Origin: Streptomyces sp. NRRL B-1140
GTDB lineage: Bacteria; Actinomycetota; Actinomycetes; Streptomycetales; Streptomycetaceae
Assembly: GCF_001280065.1 (NCBI RefSeq)
Contig: NZ_LGEA01000125.1
Coordinates: 1-64,000, forward strand
Direction: 5' to 3'
DNA length: 64,000 nt
Shown: piece after piece, positions 22,980 to 32,233 of the stretch
Numbering within the stretch: position 1 is the first letter of the stretch
Layout: the number at the start of each line of letters is the position of its first letter
Notes under the pieces: model-generated
Databases searched by the model: none
What the model saw: the letters and a program-made list of their open reading frames with translations, nothing else
What the model was told of the DNA's origin: nothing
Program-made: the position numbers and the translations under genes

Positions 22980-23411
22980 GGGTGGGATCTTTCGCTGTGT
23001 CGAGACGGACGATGGCATGGACGTGTCCGAGTGGGCTGTCGTGTCTGTTCCGCGGCTAGAAGTGTCGTTCATGGCCGCCCCCCGTTGTGATAAGTCGTCG
23101 GAACCCAGTGTTGCCCCACGGCCGTGAATCCGCAGGGATTTCGCGGCACCACTTCTCACAGGTTCAGGACGCGTCACCCGCGCGGACGGTTCATCCCAAC
23201 TGGGCTGTCCCTTCGGGTGGTTCGCGGTGGCCGGATAGGGCTAGTCATTCCGGGGCGACCACCGTTCCGTCTCGCACGAGCTACTCATCGCTCGTACGAG
23301 CGATCGTGTGAGCGATAAAGCGATCGTGCGAGCGGCCGATGGCCGATCGGCGGTAAAAGGACGACCCCGCCGCCGAAATCCGGCGACGGGGTGCGGGGAG
23401 CCGTGCGGTGC
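22980..23411. promoter_or_regulatory. 432-bp gap with palindromes and direct repeats
   Basis: No gene is supported here. At 23289-23302 lies a perfect 14-bp palindrome, CGCTCGTACGAGCG. It is followed at 23301-23334 by two copies of GCGATCGTG(T/C)GAGCG separated by ATAAA. The cluster looks like a multi-site operator or binding array in the space between two leftward genes. Confidence 0.4.
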
Positions 23412-23996
23412 TCAGGCGGGTGATCCGAGAAGTCTGGTGGGAGCCACTCGATGGGTCAGCACCGGAAGGAGTTCGGAGACGCGGTGCGGGCGGTGGGCCG
23501 CGATGCCGGGAGGCGCCGGCGCCAGCGGGACGAGCAGGTCGGTGGCGGCGGGGTGGCCGGTGGCACCGTCAGCGGAGCAGTCCTCGTGCAGCCAGAGCGT
23601 CAGCATGTACAGGCCGGGCACCGACAGCAGGCGGGGCTGGTACGGCTGCTGCATGGTCTCGGCCTGACGCAGGGCGCGCTCGGTGGAGGTGATGTACGGG
23701 CCCTCGAAGAAGTGGGAGAAGGCCCAGCCGTCGGCGGTCAGCATGGTCTCCGCGGCGGCCACGGCGTGGTCGCCGCAGCGGATCAGGAAGCGCCACCCGG
23801 CCAGCCGGGTCGCGGAGACGCCCTCGGCCGTGACGTGGTCGAGGACGTGCACGGGCAGGGGCAGTTCGGGTGTGGCGGGTCCCTGGGTGCCGAGCAGGGA
23901 GGGCGTGCGGGCTTCGCGGACCGCGGTCGGAGAGGAGAGGGCGGTGAGGACGGAGCGGAGTGCGGGCGCGGGAGCCGGAGGGACATGCAGCGGCAT
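23412..23996 (-). CDS. hypothetical protein
   Basis: 194 aa. I do not recognise a family. The N-terminus is Pro/Ala-rich; the middle is well folded in appearance (LAGWRFLIRCGDHAVAAAETMLTADGWAFSHFFEGPYITSTERALRQAE) and the C-terminus contains LLSVPGLYMLTLWLHED. No signal peptide or membrane segment. Codon use is typical of the chromosome. The start is the ATG preceded by GAGAGGCG. It stands alone. Confidence 0.7.
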   Translation of the reverse strand: MPLHVPPAPAPALRSVLTALSSPTAVREARTPSLLGTQGPATPELPLPVHVLDHVTAEGVSATRLAGWRFLIRCGDHAVAAAETMLTADGWAFSHFFEGPYITSTERALRQAETMQQPYQPRLLSVPGLYMLTLWLHEDCSADGATGHPAATDLLVPLAPAPPGIAAHRPHRVSELLPVLTHRVAPTRLLGSPA

Positions 23997-24540
23997 GGTG
24001 GGTCGCCTCTCATTCAAAGGCACGGTGGCGCGAGGGCGGGGGCGGACGGCGCTGTCTGCTCACGGGGTCAGAGCGGCAGGGGCCGGGGTCAGGAGAACGA
24101 GAGGGGGTGGGGTCCGCGTCGCCGCGACGGCAGGACCCATCGACCGTGGGCGCCGGCCTTCTGCCTTCTTCGCGGAGTTTATACGACACGGGTTCGCACT
24201 GTGTTTCGCCTAGCCGTTTCCGGTGAGTAGAACAAGGGTACATTCGGTCGGCGATATGCGAGAAAAATCCCGATTCCGTGCGGGGGTGCACAACGGTGAC
24301 CTCGGTGAATGTCCGCGAACCGGTCGGCCCGTTCTCGTCGGCGTTTTTTACGAGTTGCCGAGGCCCGAAAGCTGTCCAGTGCGTCATGCCGAGTGAATGT
24401 GCCACCGGTCACATGGGCCCAGGGTAGCGGTCGCCGGGGCCGCCCGGGACGTTATCGATCGCTTTCGCTGGGCATCCTCCACCTGACCGGGGCCCCGACG
24501 GCCGGTCCCCGGCCCGCATCATCCAAGGAGGGACGCTTCG
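23997..24540. other. intergenic region, no gene seen
   Basis: This 544-bp stretch between divergent genes is less GC-rich than its surroundings around 24160-24370 and contains no frame with a ribosome site and Streptomyces codon bias. It should hold the promoters of both neighbours; I could not assign boxes with confidence. Confidence 0.5.
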
Positions 24541-26058
24541 ATGGGGGAGAAGGTGGTGGCAGGGCGGTTCGACCTGTCCGATCGCCAGCGCTACCGCGAC
24601 AAGCTGCGTCAGTGCCTGACGGGCTTGGAGCGACTCCTGGCGGAGAAGCGGTTCGATCGCCCCAAGAACCTCATGGGGCTCGAGATCGAATTGAATCTCG
24701 CAGGCTCCGACGGCCTGCCGAAAATGTTGAACGGGCAAGTCCTCGAACGCATCGCGAGTCGTGATTTCCAAACAGAACTCGCCATGTTCAATCTGGAAGT
24801 GAACATCCCTCCACACCGTCTGGGTGGCCGGGTATTCGACCGCCTGGCGGAGGAACTCCGCACGTCGCTGGCATATGCCGACCGGAAAGCCGGCGAGGTC
24901 GACGCGGGAATCGTGATGATCGGTATCCTGCCGACTCTGGACCGTGACGACCTGGTGTCGTCGAACCTCTCCGACGTCGACCGGTACACCCTCCTCAACG
25001 ACCAGATCGTGGCCGCCCGCGGCGAGGAGTTCACCCTCGACATCAACGGCGTGGAGCATCTGAGCTGCACCTCGAAGTCCATCGCCCCGGAAGCCGCCTG
25101 CACCTCCGTGCAGCTGCATCTGCAGGTCACCCCGGGCCGCTTCGCCGACGTGTGGAACGCGGCCCAGGCGGTCGCCGCCGCGCAGATCGCCGTCGGCGCC
25201 AATTCGCCCTTCCTCTTCGGGCGCGAACTGTGGCGCGAGTCGCGGCCCCCGCTGTTCCAGCAGTCCACCGACACCCGCCCGCCCGAGCTCCAGGCCCAGG
25301 GCGTCCGGCCGCGCACCTGGTTCGGGGAGCGCTGGATCACCTCCGCGTACGACCTCTTCGAGGAGAACCTGCGCTACTACCCGGCCCTCCTGCCGATCTG
25401 CGACGACGAGGACCCGCTCGAGGTGCTCGACCAGGGCGGCACGCCCTCGCTCGCCGAACTCGTCCTGCACAACGGCACCATCTACCGCTGGAACCGCCCG
25501 GTCTACGGCATCGCCGACGGCGTCCCGCATCTGCGCGTGGAGAACCGTGTCCTGCCGGCCGGGCCCACCGTCATCGACGTCGTCGCCAACGCGGCCTTCT
25601 TCTACGGCGTCGTCCGGGCGCTGGCGGAGGAGTCCCGGCCGGTGTGGTCCCGGATGCCCTTCGAGGCGGCCGCCGCGAACTTCGACGCGGCGTGCAAGGA
25701 CGGCATCGACGCCCGCTTCACCTGGCCCCGGCGTGGCCGCTACAGCGGCACGGCCCAGGTCGACGCGGTGAGCCTGATCCGCGACGAACTGCTGCCGCTC
25801 GCAGAGGCCGGGCTGGACGCCTGGGGTGTCGAGCCGGCCGACCGCGATCTGTACCTGGGTGTGATCGAGGAGCGCTGCCGGCGCCGGGTGAACGGGGCGA
25901 GCTGGCAGGCCGCCACCTTCCACAAGGCACTGGACGCGGGCCTGTCCCGGGAGGACGCGCTGGCCGCCACGACCCGGCGCTACCGCGAGCTGATGCACAA
26001 GGGCGAGCCGGTGCACAGCTGGCCGGTGGGACTGCCGGAGCCGGTGTCGCTGGGCTGA
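24541..26058 (+). CDS. glutamate-cysteine ligase family 2 (GCS2) protein
   Basis: 505 aa. The N-terminal MGLEIELNL and LAMFNLEVNIPPHRL motifs and the later THxSIAPEAACTSVQLHLQ and RVENRVLPAGPTV regions fit the GCS2 carboxylate-amine ligase fold, which joins an amine to the gamma-carboxylate of glutamate with ATP. Streptomyces make mycothiol rather than glutathione, so a role in gamma-glutamyl compounds, such as an ergothioneine EgtA-like step, is possible but unproven. No other egt genes are adjacent. The start follows AAGGAGG by about 7 bases. Confidence 0.78.
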   Translation: MGEKVVAGRFDLSDRQRYRDKLRQCLTGLERLLAEKRFDRPKNLMGLEIELNLAGSDGLPKMLNGQVLERIASRDFQTELAMFNLEVNIPPHRLGGRVFDRLAEELRTSLAYADRKAGEVDAGIVMIGILPTLDRDDLVSSNLSDVDRYTLLNDQIVAARGEEFTLDINGVEHLSCTSKSIAPEAACTSVQLHLQVTPGRFADVWNAAQAVAAAQIAVGANSPFLFGRELWRESRPPLFQQSTDTRPPELQAQGVRPRTWFGERWITSAYDLFEENLRYYPALLPICDDEDPLEVLDQGGTPSLAELVLHNGTIYRWNRPVYGIADGVPHLRVENRVLPAGPTVIDVVANAAFFYGVVRALAEESRPVWSRMPFEAAAANFDAACKDGIDARFTWPRRGRYSGTAQVDAVSLIRDELLPLAEAGLDAWGVEPADRDLYLGVIEERCRRRVNGASWQAATFHKALDAGLSREDALAATTRRYRELMHKGEPVHSWPVGLPEPVSLG

Positions 26059-26203
26059 GGTCGCGAGCCGGTGGCGCTGGGCCACGAGGCAGCGAGCCGC
26101 TGTCTCCGGCCCCGGCCGGCCGGCCCGTGTACCGCGGCCGCCTCAGGGGGGACACCCCGCTGCCGCCATACTGACCCGACAGGTCGGTGAAGTGGAGGCG
26201 GGT

Positions 26204-27004
26204 GTGCAGGCGGAGTCGAGCCCGGTCGGCGATTCCATTCCCCAGCAGGGGCTCTCACGGCGGATGCTCCGCAACGAGACGCTGCTGGTCCTCGCGCTGT
26301 CGCTGGGCGCCAGTGGGCTGTCGGCGCTGATCAGCTTCATCGGGTCGGTCACCAAGCCGGGCGGCCTCAAGGACCAGGCGGCCACGATGAACGCCTCGGC
26401 CGCGCCCGGCCGGCCCTGGCTCGACCTCGCCTGGCAGCTCTTCGGGATCACCACGGCGCTCGTTCCCGTCGCTCTCGTCGCGCATTTCCTGCTCCGCGAG
26501 GGGGCGAGCCTGCGCACGATCGGCTTCGACCGCACCCGCCCCTGGCCCGACCTCGGCCGTGGCGCGGCGATCGCCGCGGTCATCGGCAGTACCGGCATCG
26601 CCTTCTACCTGGCGGCCCGCGGCCTCGGCTTCAACCTCACCGTGGTGCCCGAGGCACTCCCTGCGGTGTGGTGGAAGTACCCGGTGCTGATCCTCTCGGC
26701 GATCCAGAACGCCGTGCTGGAGGAAGTGATCGTCGTCGGTTACCTGCTGCGCCGCATGGGCCAGCTGGGCTGGACGCCGACCGCCGCGCTGGCCGGCAGC
26801 GCGGTTCTGCGCGGGTCCTACCACCTCTACCAGGGCGTCGGCGGCTTCGTCGGGAACATGGTGATGGGCGTCGTCTTCGTGTACCTCTACCGCCGCTGGG
26901 GGCGCGTCGGCCCGCTGGTGGTGGCCCACTCGCTGCTCGACATCGGGGCGTTCGTCGGCTACGCGCTGCTGGCGGGCAAGGTGGGCTGGCTGCCGACGGC
27001 GTGA
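26204..27004 (+). CDS. CPBP family intramembrane metalloprotease homolog
   Basis: 266 aa with about seven hydrophobic segments. The CPBP motifs are present as LEEVIVVGYLL (EE pair), LRGSYHLYQG and VVAHSLLDIGAFVGYA. The arginine of the usual EExxxR motif is V here. Family members (Rce1-like) cut or bind membrane proteins and bacteriocin-type peptides. GTG 26204 has GGAGG 5 bases upstream and is preferred to GTG 26192. A shared terminator separates it from the convergent phzF-like gene. Confidence 0.82.
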   Translation: MQAESSPVGDSIPQQGLSRRMLRNETLLVLALSLGASGLSALISFIGSVTKPGGLKDQAATMNASAAPGRPWLDLAWQLFGITTALVPVALVAHFLLREGASLRTIGFDRTRPWPDLGRGAAIAAVIGSTGIAFYLAARGLGFNLTVVPEALPAVWWKYPVLILSAIQNAVLEEVIVVGYLLRRMGQLGWTPTAALAGSAVLRGSYHLYQGVGGFVGNMVMGVVFVYLYRRWGRVGPLVVAHSLLDIGAFVGYALLAGKVGWLPTA

Positions 27005-27010
27005 ATCAGC

Positions 27011-27051
27011 GGGCGAAGGGGCGTACGACACCGTCGTACGCCCCTTCGCCC
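27011..27051. terminator. strong bidirectional terminator
   Basis: A perfect 18-bp stem (GGGCGAAGGGGCGTACGA pairs with 27034-27051) has a 5-nt loop. It lies between the convergent CPBP and PhzF-type genes. Confidence 0.88.
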
Positions 27052-27054
27052 GTC

Positions 27055-27876
27055 TCAGGCCAGCAGCTCGCCCTCGATGACGGTGACCGCCGTGCCCGTC
27101 AGCAGGGTGCGGTCGTCGCGCAGCTCGGTACGGACCAGGCCGGACCGGGGTGAGGCCTGGAGACCGGTGAGGCGGGAGCGGCCCAGGCGCTTGGACCAGA
27201 ACGGGGCGAGTGCCGTGTGGGCGCTGCCGGTCACCGGGTCCTCGTCGATGCCCACGTTCGGGAAGAAGCAGCGCGAGACGAAGTCGTGCCCGGCGCCGGG
27301 GTCGTCGGCGAGGGCGGTCGCGATCACACCGCGCTCGGAGTGGACGGCGAGGGCCGCCAGGTCCGGGGTGAGAGTGCGCACCGTCTTCTCGTCGGCGACC
27401 TCGACGAGCAGGTCGCCGACGTTCGGGCCGGTGTCGTGGACCGTGAGCACCTCCGCGCCCAGCGCCTCGGCGAGGCCGCCGGGCGGCGGGTCCATCCGGG
27501 TGAGCGGCGCCGTCGGGAAGTCCAGGGTGACGGAACCGTCCGCCGCGGGCGTGGCGACCAGGACGCCGCTGCGGGTGGCGAACCGCACCGGCCCCGAGTG
27601 GGCGCCGGTGGTGTGCAGGATGTGGGCGGTGGCGAGGGTGGCGTGGCCGCACATCGCGACCTCGGTGGCCGGAGTGAACCAGCGCAGCGCCCAGTCCGCC
27701 TCGGAGCCCTCCGGGAGCGGGTGCGCGAACGCCGTCTCGGCGTGGTTGACCTCCAGGGCGACGTGCTGCAGCCAGGTGTCGTCCGGGAAGGCGTCCGCGC
27801 CGGGCAGGAGCAGGACCCCGGCCGGGTTGCCGGAGAAGGGGCGATCGGTGAAGGCGTCGACGATTCGGATCCGCAT
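27055..27876 (-). CDS. PhzF family isomerase/epimerase
   Basis: 273 aa. The start MRIRIVDAFTDRPFSGNPAGVLLL and the motifs MCGHATLATAHIL and GSAHTALAPFWSKRLGR define the PhzF/diaminopimelate-epimerase-like fold. The conserved glutamate sits in the ALEVNHAETAF segment. PhzF isomerises dihydro-hydroxyanthranilate in phenazine synthesis, but most Streptomyces homologs stand outside any phenazine cluster, as here. Substrate unknown. TAGCGT upstream suggests a leaderless or short-leader transcript. Confidence 0.85.
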   Translation of the reverse strand: MRIRIVDAFTDRPFSGNPAGVLLLPGADAFPDDTWLQHVALEVNHAETAFAHPLPEGSEADWALRWFTPATEVAMCGHATLATAHILHTTGAHSGPVRFATRSGVLVATPAADGSVTLDFPTAPLTRMDPPPGGLAEALGAEVLTVHDTGPNVGDLLVEVADEKTVRTLTPDLAALAVHSERGVIATALADDPGAGHDFVSRCFFPNVGIDEDPVTGSAHTALAPFWSKRLGRSRLTGLQASPRSGLVRTELRDDRTLLTGTAVTVIEGELLA

Positions 27877-27994
27877 GCACCTGACGCTAGGGCGCCCACG
27901 AAGCAGCGGACCAAGGCCAATTCACAAACGCTGGCCCGACTTCCGCCGGTGGACAACCGGGGAGAGGGCCTTGTCGTTCGAGTGTTGCCGATAT

Positions 27995-28024
27995 ATCGTT
28001 GAAGCATCGCGACAGATCAACGAT
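27995..28024. promoter_or_regulatory. probable PadR autoregulatory operator
   Basis: The inverted repeat ATCGTTGA-N14-TCAACGAT lies 19 nt before the PadR start, next to an AT-rich TATAT box. PadR repressors usually bind such long spaced dyads over their own promoter. Confidence 0.6.
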
Positions 28025-28043
28025 GGAATGGAGAGTGGTTGCG

Positions 28044-28685
28044 ATGCGTACCCACGGATTCGAGCGTGGACATGGACACCACGGCGGCCCGCACCGCGGG
28101 CGGGGCGGTTTTGAAGGACTGCGTGCGGCCTTCGGTCCCTTCGGCCCAGGCGGCGGCCCGGGCGGTCCCGGCTGGGGCGGGCCCGGAGGGCCGGGCTTCG
28201 GTCCGGGCCCTTGGGGCGGCCGAGGGCGCGGAGGGCCCAGGGGAAGGGCGCGGCGCGGCGACGTACGCGCCTCGATCCTGGCCCTGCTGAAGGACCGCCC
28301 GATGCACGGCTACGAGATGATCCAGGAGATCGCCGAGCGCAGCGGCGGGGCGTGGAAGCCCAGCCCCGGCTCGGTGTACCCCACCCTTCAGCTGCTGGAG
28401 GACGAGGGGCTGATCACCAGTGCCTCCGAGGGCGGCAAGAAGCTGTTCTCGCTCACCGAGGCGGGCCGTGAGGCCGCCGAGGAGGGGCCCGAGGCTCCCT
28501 GGGAGGAAGCCTCCCGCGGGGTCGACTGGGAGGCTCTCGGCGAGATCCGCCAGGCCGGCTTCGGTCTGATGGAGGCCTTCGGCCAGGTCTGGAAGACCGG
28601 CAGCAAGGAGCAGCGGGAGAAGGCCCTCGGGGTCGTCAACGAGGCCCGTAAGAAGCTGTATCTCATCCTCGCCGACGAGGACTGA
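28044..28685 (+). CDS. PadR family transcriptional regulator
   Basis: 213 aa. Residues 1-75 are a Gly/Pro/His-rich tail unusual for the fold. The winged helix covers RASILALLKDRPMHGYEMIQEIAERSGGAWKPSPGSVYPTLQLLEDEGLI. The C-terminal helix for dimer formation ends in NEARKKLYLILADED. An upstream dyad suggests self-repression. An earlier ATG at 28023 is in frame. No transporter is adjacent, so the regulon is unknown. Confidence 0.85.
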   Translation: MRTHGFERGHGHHGGPHRGRGGFEGLRAAFGPFGPGGGPGGPGWGGPGGPGFGPGPWGGRGRGGPRGRARRGDVRASILALLKDRPMHGYEMIQEIAERSGGAWKPSPGSVYPTLQLLEDEGLITSASEGGKKLFSLTEAGREAAEEGPEAPWEEASRGVDWEALGEIRQAGFGLMEAFGQVWKTGSKEQREKALGVVNEARKKLYLILADED

Positions 28686-28719
28686 GCCGCCCGGCGGAAG
28701 AAAGCCGCGGCGGATGAGG

Positions 28720-28747
28720 AGCGCCCCCGGTGTGGTCCGGGGGCGCT
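28720..28747. terminator. bidirectional terminator
   Basis: An 11-bp stem AGCGCCCCCGG/CCGGGGGCGCT with a 6-nt loop lies between the convergent PadR and SRPBCC genes. Confidence 0.8.
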
Positions 28748-28763
28748 TCGGCGTGCCGGGGTG

Positions 28764-29192
28764 TCAGGTCACCAGCCCGTCCAGCTTGCGCAACGACTCG
28801 TGCAGGGCGGTGGTCGCCGAGTCCTTGAGCTTGCCCGCCATCAGGGACACCGTCGCGCCCGTGAACTCGCCGTCGATGCGAACCGTCGTGGCGTTGCCGT
28901 CGGGTGTGAGGGTGTAGCGCGTCGCGACCGTCACCGCCATCGGTCCCTTGCCGCGGATGGCGAGCACCCGCGCGGGTTCCAGTTCCTCCACGGTCCATGC
29001 CACCTCGGCCGGGAAGTTCATCAGCCGCATGTTCTCCTGGAACGTCGCGCCCACTTCGAGGGGTTCCGGGCCGCCCTGCGGGAAGCTCGTGTGGGTCGCG
29101 TTCCAATCGCCGTACGCGGACCAGTCGGTGAGCTTCGCCCACACCGTGCCGGCCGGCGCCCCGATGCGGGCCTCCGCGCTGACTTCGGCCAT
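28764..29192 (-). CDS. SRPBCC family (polyketide cyclase/START-like) protein
   Basis: 142 aa, the full length of the helix-grip fold: N-terminal AEVSAEARIGAPAGTVWAKLTDWSAYGDWN, a TLTPDGNATTVRIDGEF strand pair and the long C-terminal helix SLMAGKLKDSATTALHESLRKLDGLV. Such proteins bind hydrophobic ligands. No neighbour points to a specific one. It is alone between a terminator and a divergent gene. Confidence 0.8.
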   Translation of the reverse strand: MAEVSAEARIGAPAGTVWAKLTDWSAYGDWNATHTSFPQGGPEPLEVGATFQENMRLMNFPAEVAWTVEELEPARVLAIRGKGPMAVTVATRYTLTPDGNATTVRIDGEFTGATVSLMAGKLKDSATTALHESLRKLDGLVT

Positions 29193-29411
29193 GCGACCAC
29201 CTCTCGATTCGGGCTGGTGTCGCGGACCGTAGCGGCGGCGGTCGCAATGTTCAATACTGACGAACTGTCAGCCAGGCCGGGTCTCCACCCGAATCCGCCT
29301 GATCTCCTCCGCAAGGAGGAGATGCGGCCGGCGGAGTCCACTTTCCGTGGGACGCGAGAATGCTTCGTACCGTGGATGACGCGGGCCCGGGAGGCTGGTG
29401 GGCTGGGGGAT

Positions 29412-29960
29412 GTGCAATCCCGCAACCCCCGGCAGTCGGCCCACGAGCACGGCATTCAGCGCGTGGACAACGATGCCAGGCTCAGTGACGAGCTGGCGTC
29501 GGTGGTCGGTGGCGCCCGGCGCAGGGCCGTCCGGGACGGGGACCGGCAGATCGACACCGCCCATCTGCTCCACTCGCTGCTGGAGTCCGACCCCGCGGCG
29601 CGTGCCGCCTTCGTCGAAGGACCGCGGATCGCGCGCCTGCTCGGCTATCTCGTCCAGCGCAGCATCGGGTACGGCCTGCGCTGGCAGAGCGGAGTCGAGG
29701 ACTCCGGCGCCGTCCCCGTGGTGACGGGAACGGCGGGTTTCTCCCCGCTCGCAGCCGCCTGCATGGACCACGCCTGCGAGCGTGCCGCCGAGCGCGGCGA
29801 ACCGGCTCGTGGCACGGATCTGCTCGCGGCGATCGTCGCCGACCCGCAGGCGCGCGCGGTCGAGGTGCTCGGACGGGCCGGCGTCGACCCGCGTGAGGTC
29901 CTGACCCGGCTTGACGGCCGGCCCGGCACCACCGAGGAGTGCGGCGAAGCCGCCGGCTGA
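29412..29960 (+). CDS. Clp N-terminal domain protein
   Basis: 182 aa. It carries two Clp_N-type repeats (LSDELASVVGGARRRAVRDGDRQIDTAHLLHSLLESDP and SPLAAACMDHACERAAERGEPARGTDLLAAIVADP), each with the helix pattern found at the front of ClpA/ClpC, but no ATPase domain. Stand-alone members may act as adaptors or sensors for Clp proteases. Several earlier in-frame starts (29322, 29376) exist; the chosen GTG follows a GGGGGA stretch closely, so the start is uncertain. Confidence 0.72.
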   Translation: MQSRNPRQSAHEHGIQRVDNDARLSDELASVVGGARRRAVRDGDRQIDTAHLLHSLLESDPAARAAFVEGPRIARLLGYLVQRSIGYGLRWQSGVEDSGAVPVVTGTAGFSPLAAACMDHACERAAERGEPARGTDLLAAIVADPQARAVEVLGRAGVDPREVLTRLDGRPGTTEECGEAAG

Positions 29961-30046
29961 GCGGGACGGCACGGGGCCGGTCGTCCCGTCCGGGCTGTGA
30001 GACAGGTGTCATAGGGGATGACGCTCCTGTCGTGGCCTGTCATCAT

Positions 30047-31051
30047 GTGCCGGTGTGTACCACTGACAGCAGCGTGAGCGGGCGCGGCAGGGGCGTGGGG
30101 CTCGGACTCGCCCTCCTGTCCGCGGTGGCCTTCGGCGGATCCGGTGTCGCGGCCAAGCCGTTGATCGAGGCAGGCCTGGACCCGCTGCACGTGGTGTGGC
30201 TGCGGGTGGCCGGGGCGGCCCTGGTCATGCTGCCCCTGGCCGTGCGGCACCGCGCGCTGCTGCGCAGGCGCCCCGGGCTGCTCGCCGGGTTCGGTCTGCT
30301 GGCCGTCGCCGGTGTCCAGGCCTGCTACTTCGCGGCGCTCTCCCGGATCCCCGTCGGGGTGGCGCTGCTCATCGAGTACCTGGCGCCCGCGCTGGTGCTG
30401 GGCTGGGTGCGGTTCGTGCAGAAGCGGCCCGTGACGCGCGCCGCGGCCGTCGGCGTCGTGCTCGCGGTCGGCGGGCTCGCCTGTGTCGTGGAGGTGTGGT
30501 CGGGCCTCGGGTTCGACGTGCCGGGCTTGCTGCTCGCGCTCGGCGCGGCCTGCTGCCAGGTCGGCTACTTCGTCCTGTCCGACCAGGGCAGCGACGCCGG
30601 GGAAGAGGCCCCCGACCCGCTCGGCGTCATCGCCTACGGGCTGCTCGTCGGCGCCGCGGTGCTGACCGTCGTCGCCCGGCCCTGGACCATGGACTGGTCG
30701 GTGCTCGGGGGCACCGCGAGCATGGACGGCAGGCCCGTCGCCGCCGGCGTGCTGCTGGCGTGGATCGTCCTGGTCGCCACGGTCGTCGCCTACGTCACCG
30801 GTGTGGTCTCCGTGCGCCGGCTCTCCCCGCAGGTCGCCGGGGTCGTGGCCTGTCTCGAGGCGGTCATCGCCACCGTCCTGGCCTGGGTCCTGCTCGGCGA
30901 GCACCTCTCGGCGCCGCAGATCGCGGGTGGGGCGATCGTGCTGGTGGGCGCGTTCATCGCGCAGTCCTCGACGCCCTCGAAAGGATCCGGGCAGCCGGTG
31001 GCGAGCGGTGGCCCGGAAAGGGAATTGTCCCGGCGCGGGACCAGCGCCTAA
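30047..31051 (+). CDS. EamA/DMT superfamily permease (first)
   Basis: 334 aa with ten hydrophobic segments arranged as two EamA repeats (LALLSAVAFGGSGVAAKPLIEAGLDPLHVVWLRV in the first, YVTGVVSVRRLSPQVAGVVACLEAVIATVLAWVLLGEHLS in the second). Likely exports a metabolite or amino acid. A second DMT gene follows after a leader peptide. GTG 30047 or GTG 30053 may be the start. The gene begins just after the divergently unrelated Clp-N gene on the same strand. Confidence 0.82.
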   Translation: MPVCTTDSSVSGRGRGVGLGLALLSAVAFGGSGVAAKPLIEAGLDPLHVVWLRVAGAALVMLPLAVRHRALLRRRPGLLAGFGLLAVAGVQACYFAALSRIPVGVALLIEYLAPALVLGWVRFVQKRPVTRAAAVGVVLAVGGLACVVEVWSGLGFDVPGLLLALGAACCQVGYFVLSDQGSDAGEEAPDPLGVIAYGLLVGAAVLTVVARPWTMDWSVLGGTASMDGRPVAAGVLLAWIVLVATVVAYVTGVVSVRRLSPQVAGVVACLEAVIATVLAWVLLGEHLSAPQIAGGAIVLVGAFIAQSSTPSKGSGQPVASGGPERELSRRGTSA

Positions 31052-31054
31052 GGT
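31025..31054 (+). promoter_or_regulatory. promoter for leaderless leader-peptide transcript
   Basis: TTGTCC (31025-31030) and TAAGGT (31049-31054) are spaced 18 bases apart. The -10 box ends 7 bases before the ATG of a 13-codon open frame, which fits a leaderless start. Confidence 0.5.
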
Positions 31055-31061
31055 GTCGATC

Positions 31062-31103
31062 ATGCCTTCGAACGCACTCGTTCTTCCGCCTCCGGCCGCC
31101 TGA
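31062..31103 (+). CDS. leader peptide with Pro-Pro-Pro, upstream of DMT permease
   Basis: A 13-codon frame encodes MPSNALVLPPPAA and ends in TGA, 179 bases before a DMT permease gene. It has no ribosome site but a -10 box 8 bases upstream, so it would be read from the first base of the transcript. Three consecutive proline codons near its end could slow ribosomes. A stem CCGCCT/AGGCGG forms over its last codons and a GC-rich hairpin lies near 31180-31215. This layout suggests translation-dependent attenuation. It is inferred from sequence only. Confidence 0.45.
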   Translation: MPSNALVLPPPAA

Positions 31104-31282
31104 GGCGGGCCCTCCGGAAACCGCGCCCGGCGACGCGCCGGCGCGCAGAACGGTGCTGCCCGCAGACGAAGTCCGCGGACCCCGCTGATCACGACTGATC
31201 CGGGGCCCTTCCCGAACTTCCGCGCACCCGGCCGCCGCCCGACGCGGGCGCGGCACGCCGTGCGCGTCTGCGGAGAGAACAC

Positions 31283-32233
31283 ATGTCGAACACCGCCTCC
31301 GGCCTGCCCGTCGGGCGAGGCCTCCTCTGTCTGATCGTCGCAGGCGTCGCCTGGGGCACCGCGGGCGCGGCCGCCTCCCTGGTCTACCGGGTCAGCGACA
31401 TGGGGCCCGTCGCCCTGTCCTTCTGGCGCTGCGCCGCCGGCCTCGTGCTGTTGCTCGCGGTGCGCCTGCTGCGGCCGCGCGCCCAGGATCCCGTGCGGCA
31501 GCCGCTCGGCCGCCGGGCGGTGCGGGCCGGGGTCACCGGCCTCGGGCTCGCCGTCTTCCAGACGGCGTACTTCGCGGCCGTCTCCGCCACCGGCCTGGCG
31601 GTGGCGACCGTCGTCACACTGGGCGCCGGACCCGTCCTCATCGCGCTCGGGGCACGGCTGACCCTGGCCGAGCGACTGGGCCGGGGCGGCGCCGTGGCCG
31701 TCCTGGGCGCCCTCGCCGGGCTCGCGGTCCTCGTCCTCGGGGGCGGCGGCACCGCCGTACGCCTGGCGGGTGTGCTGCTCGCCCTGCTGTCCGCGGCCGG
31801 GTACAGCGCGATGACCCTGCTCACCCGCCGGTGGGGCCGCGACGGCGCAGGTGACGCCACCCGGACGACCGCCGGTGCCTTCGCCGTCACGAGCCTGTGC
31901 CTGTTGCCGTTCGCCCTCGCCGAGGGACTGCTGCCGCACACCGAGGACCCCGGCCGGCTCCTGCTCCTGTTGCTCTACGTCGCCGCCGTCCCCACGGCGC
32001 TCGCCTACGGCCTCTACTTCGCGGGCGCGGCCGTCGTACGGTCCGCCACCGTCTCGGTGATCATGCTGCTCGAACCGGTGAGCGCGGCGGTGCTCGCCGT
32101 CCTCCTCCTCGGCGAGCACCTCACGGCGGCGACTTTGGCCGGGACCCTGCTGATGCTGGGCTCGGTGGCGGGCCTGGTGCTGGGGGAGGCCCGGGGCGCG
32201 CACAGGAGGGAGGAGCCGGTCATGGCGATGTGA
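31283..32233 (+). CDS. EamA/DMT superfamily permease (second)
   Basis: 316 aa, ten hydrophobic segments in two EamA repeats ([79 protein letters not shown]). It differs enough from the first copy to be an older paralog. The start ATG has GGAGAG upstream. Expression probably depends on the leader-peptide region before it. Substrate unknown, likely an amino acid or an exported toxic compound. Confidence 0.85.
   Translation: MSNTASGLPVGRGLLCLIVAGVAWGTAGAAASLVYRVSDMGPVALSFWRCAAGLVLLLAVRLLRPRAQDPVRQPLGRRAVRAGVTGLGLAVFQTAYFAAVSATGLAVATVVTLGAGPVLIALGARLTLAERLGRGGAVAVLGALAGLAVLVLGGGGTAVRLAGVLLALLSAAGYSAMTLLTRRWGRDGAGDATRTTAGAFAVTSLCLLPFALAEGLLPHTEDPGRLLLLLLYVAAVPTALAYGLYFAGAAVVRSATVSVIMLLEPVSAAVLAVLLLGEHLTAATLAGTLLMLGSVAGLVLGEARGAHRREEPVMAM

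Noticed and set aside
27055..27876. A phenazine biosynthesis cluster around the PhzF-like gene
   Set aside because: No other phz genes lie nearby; the homolog stands alone.
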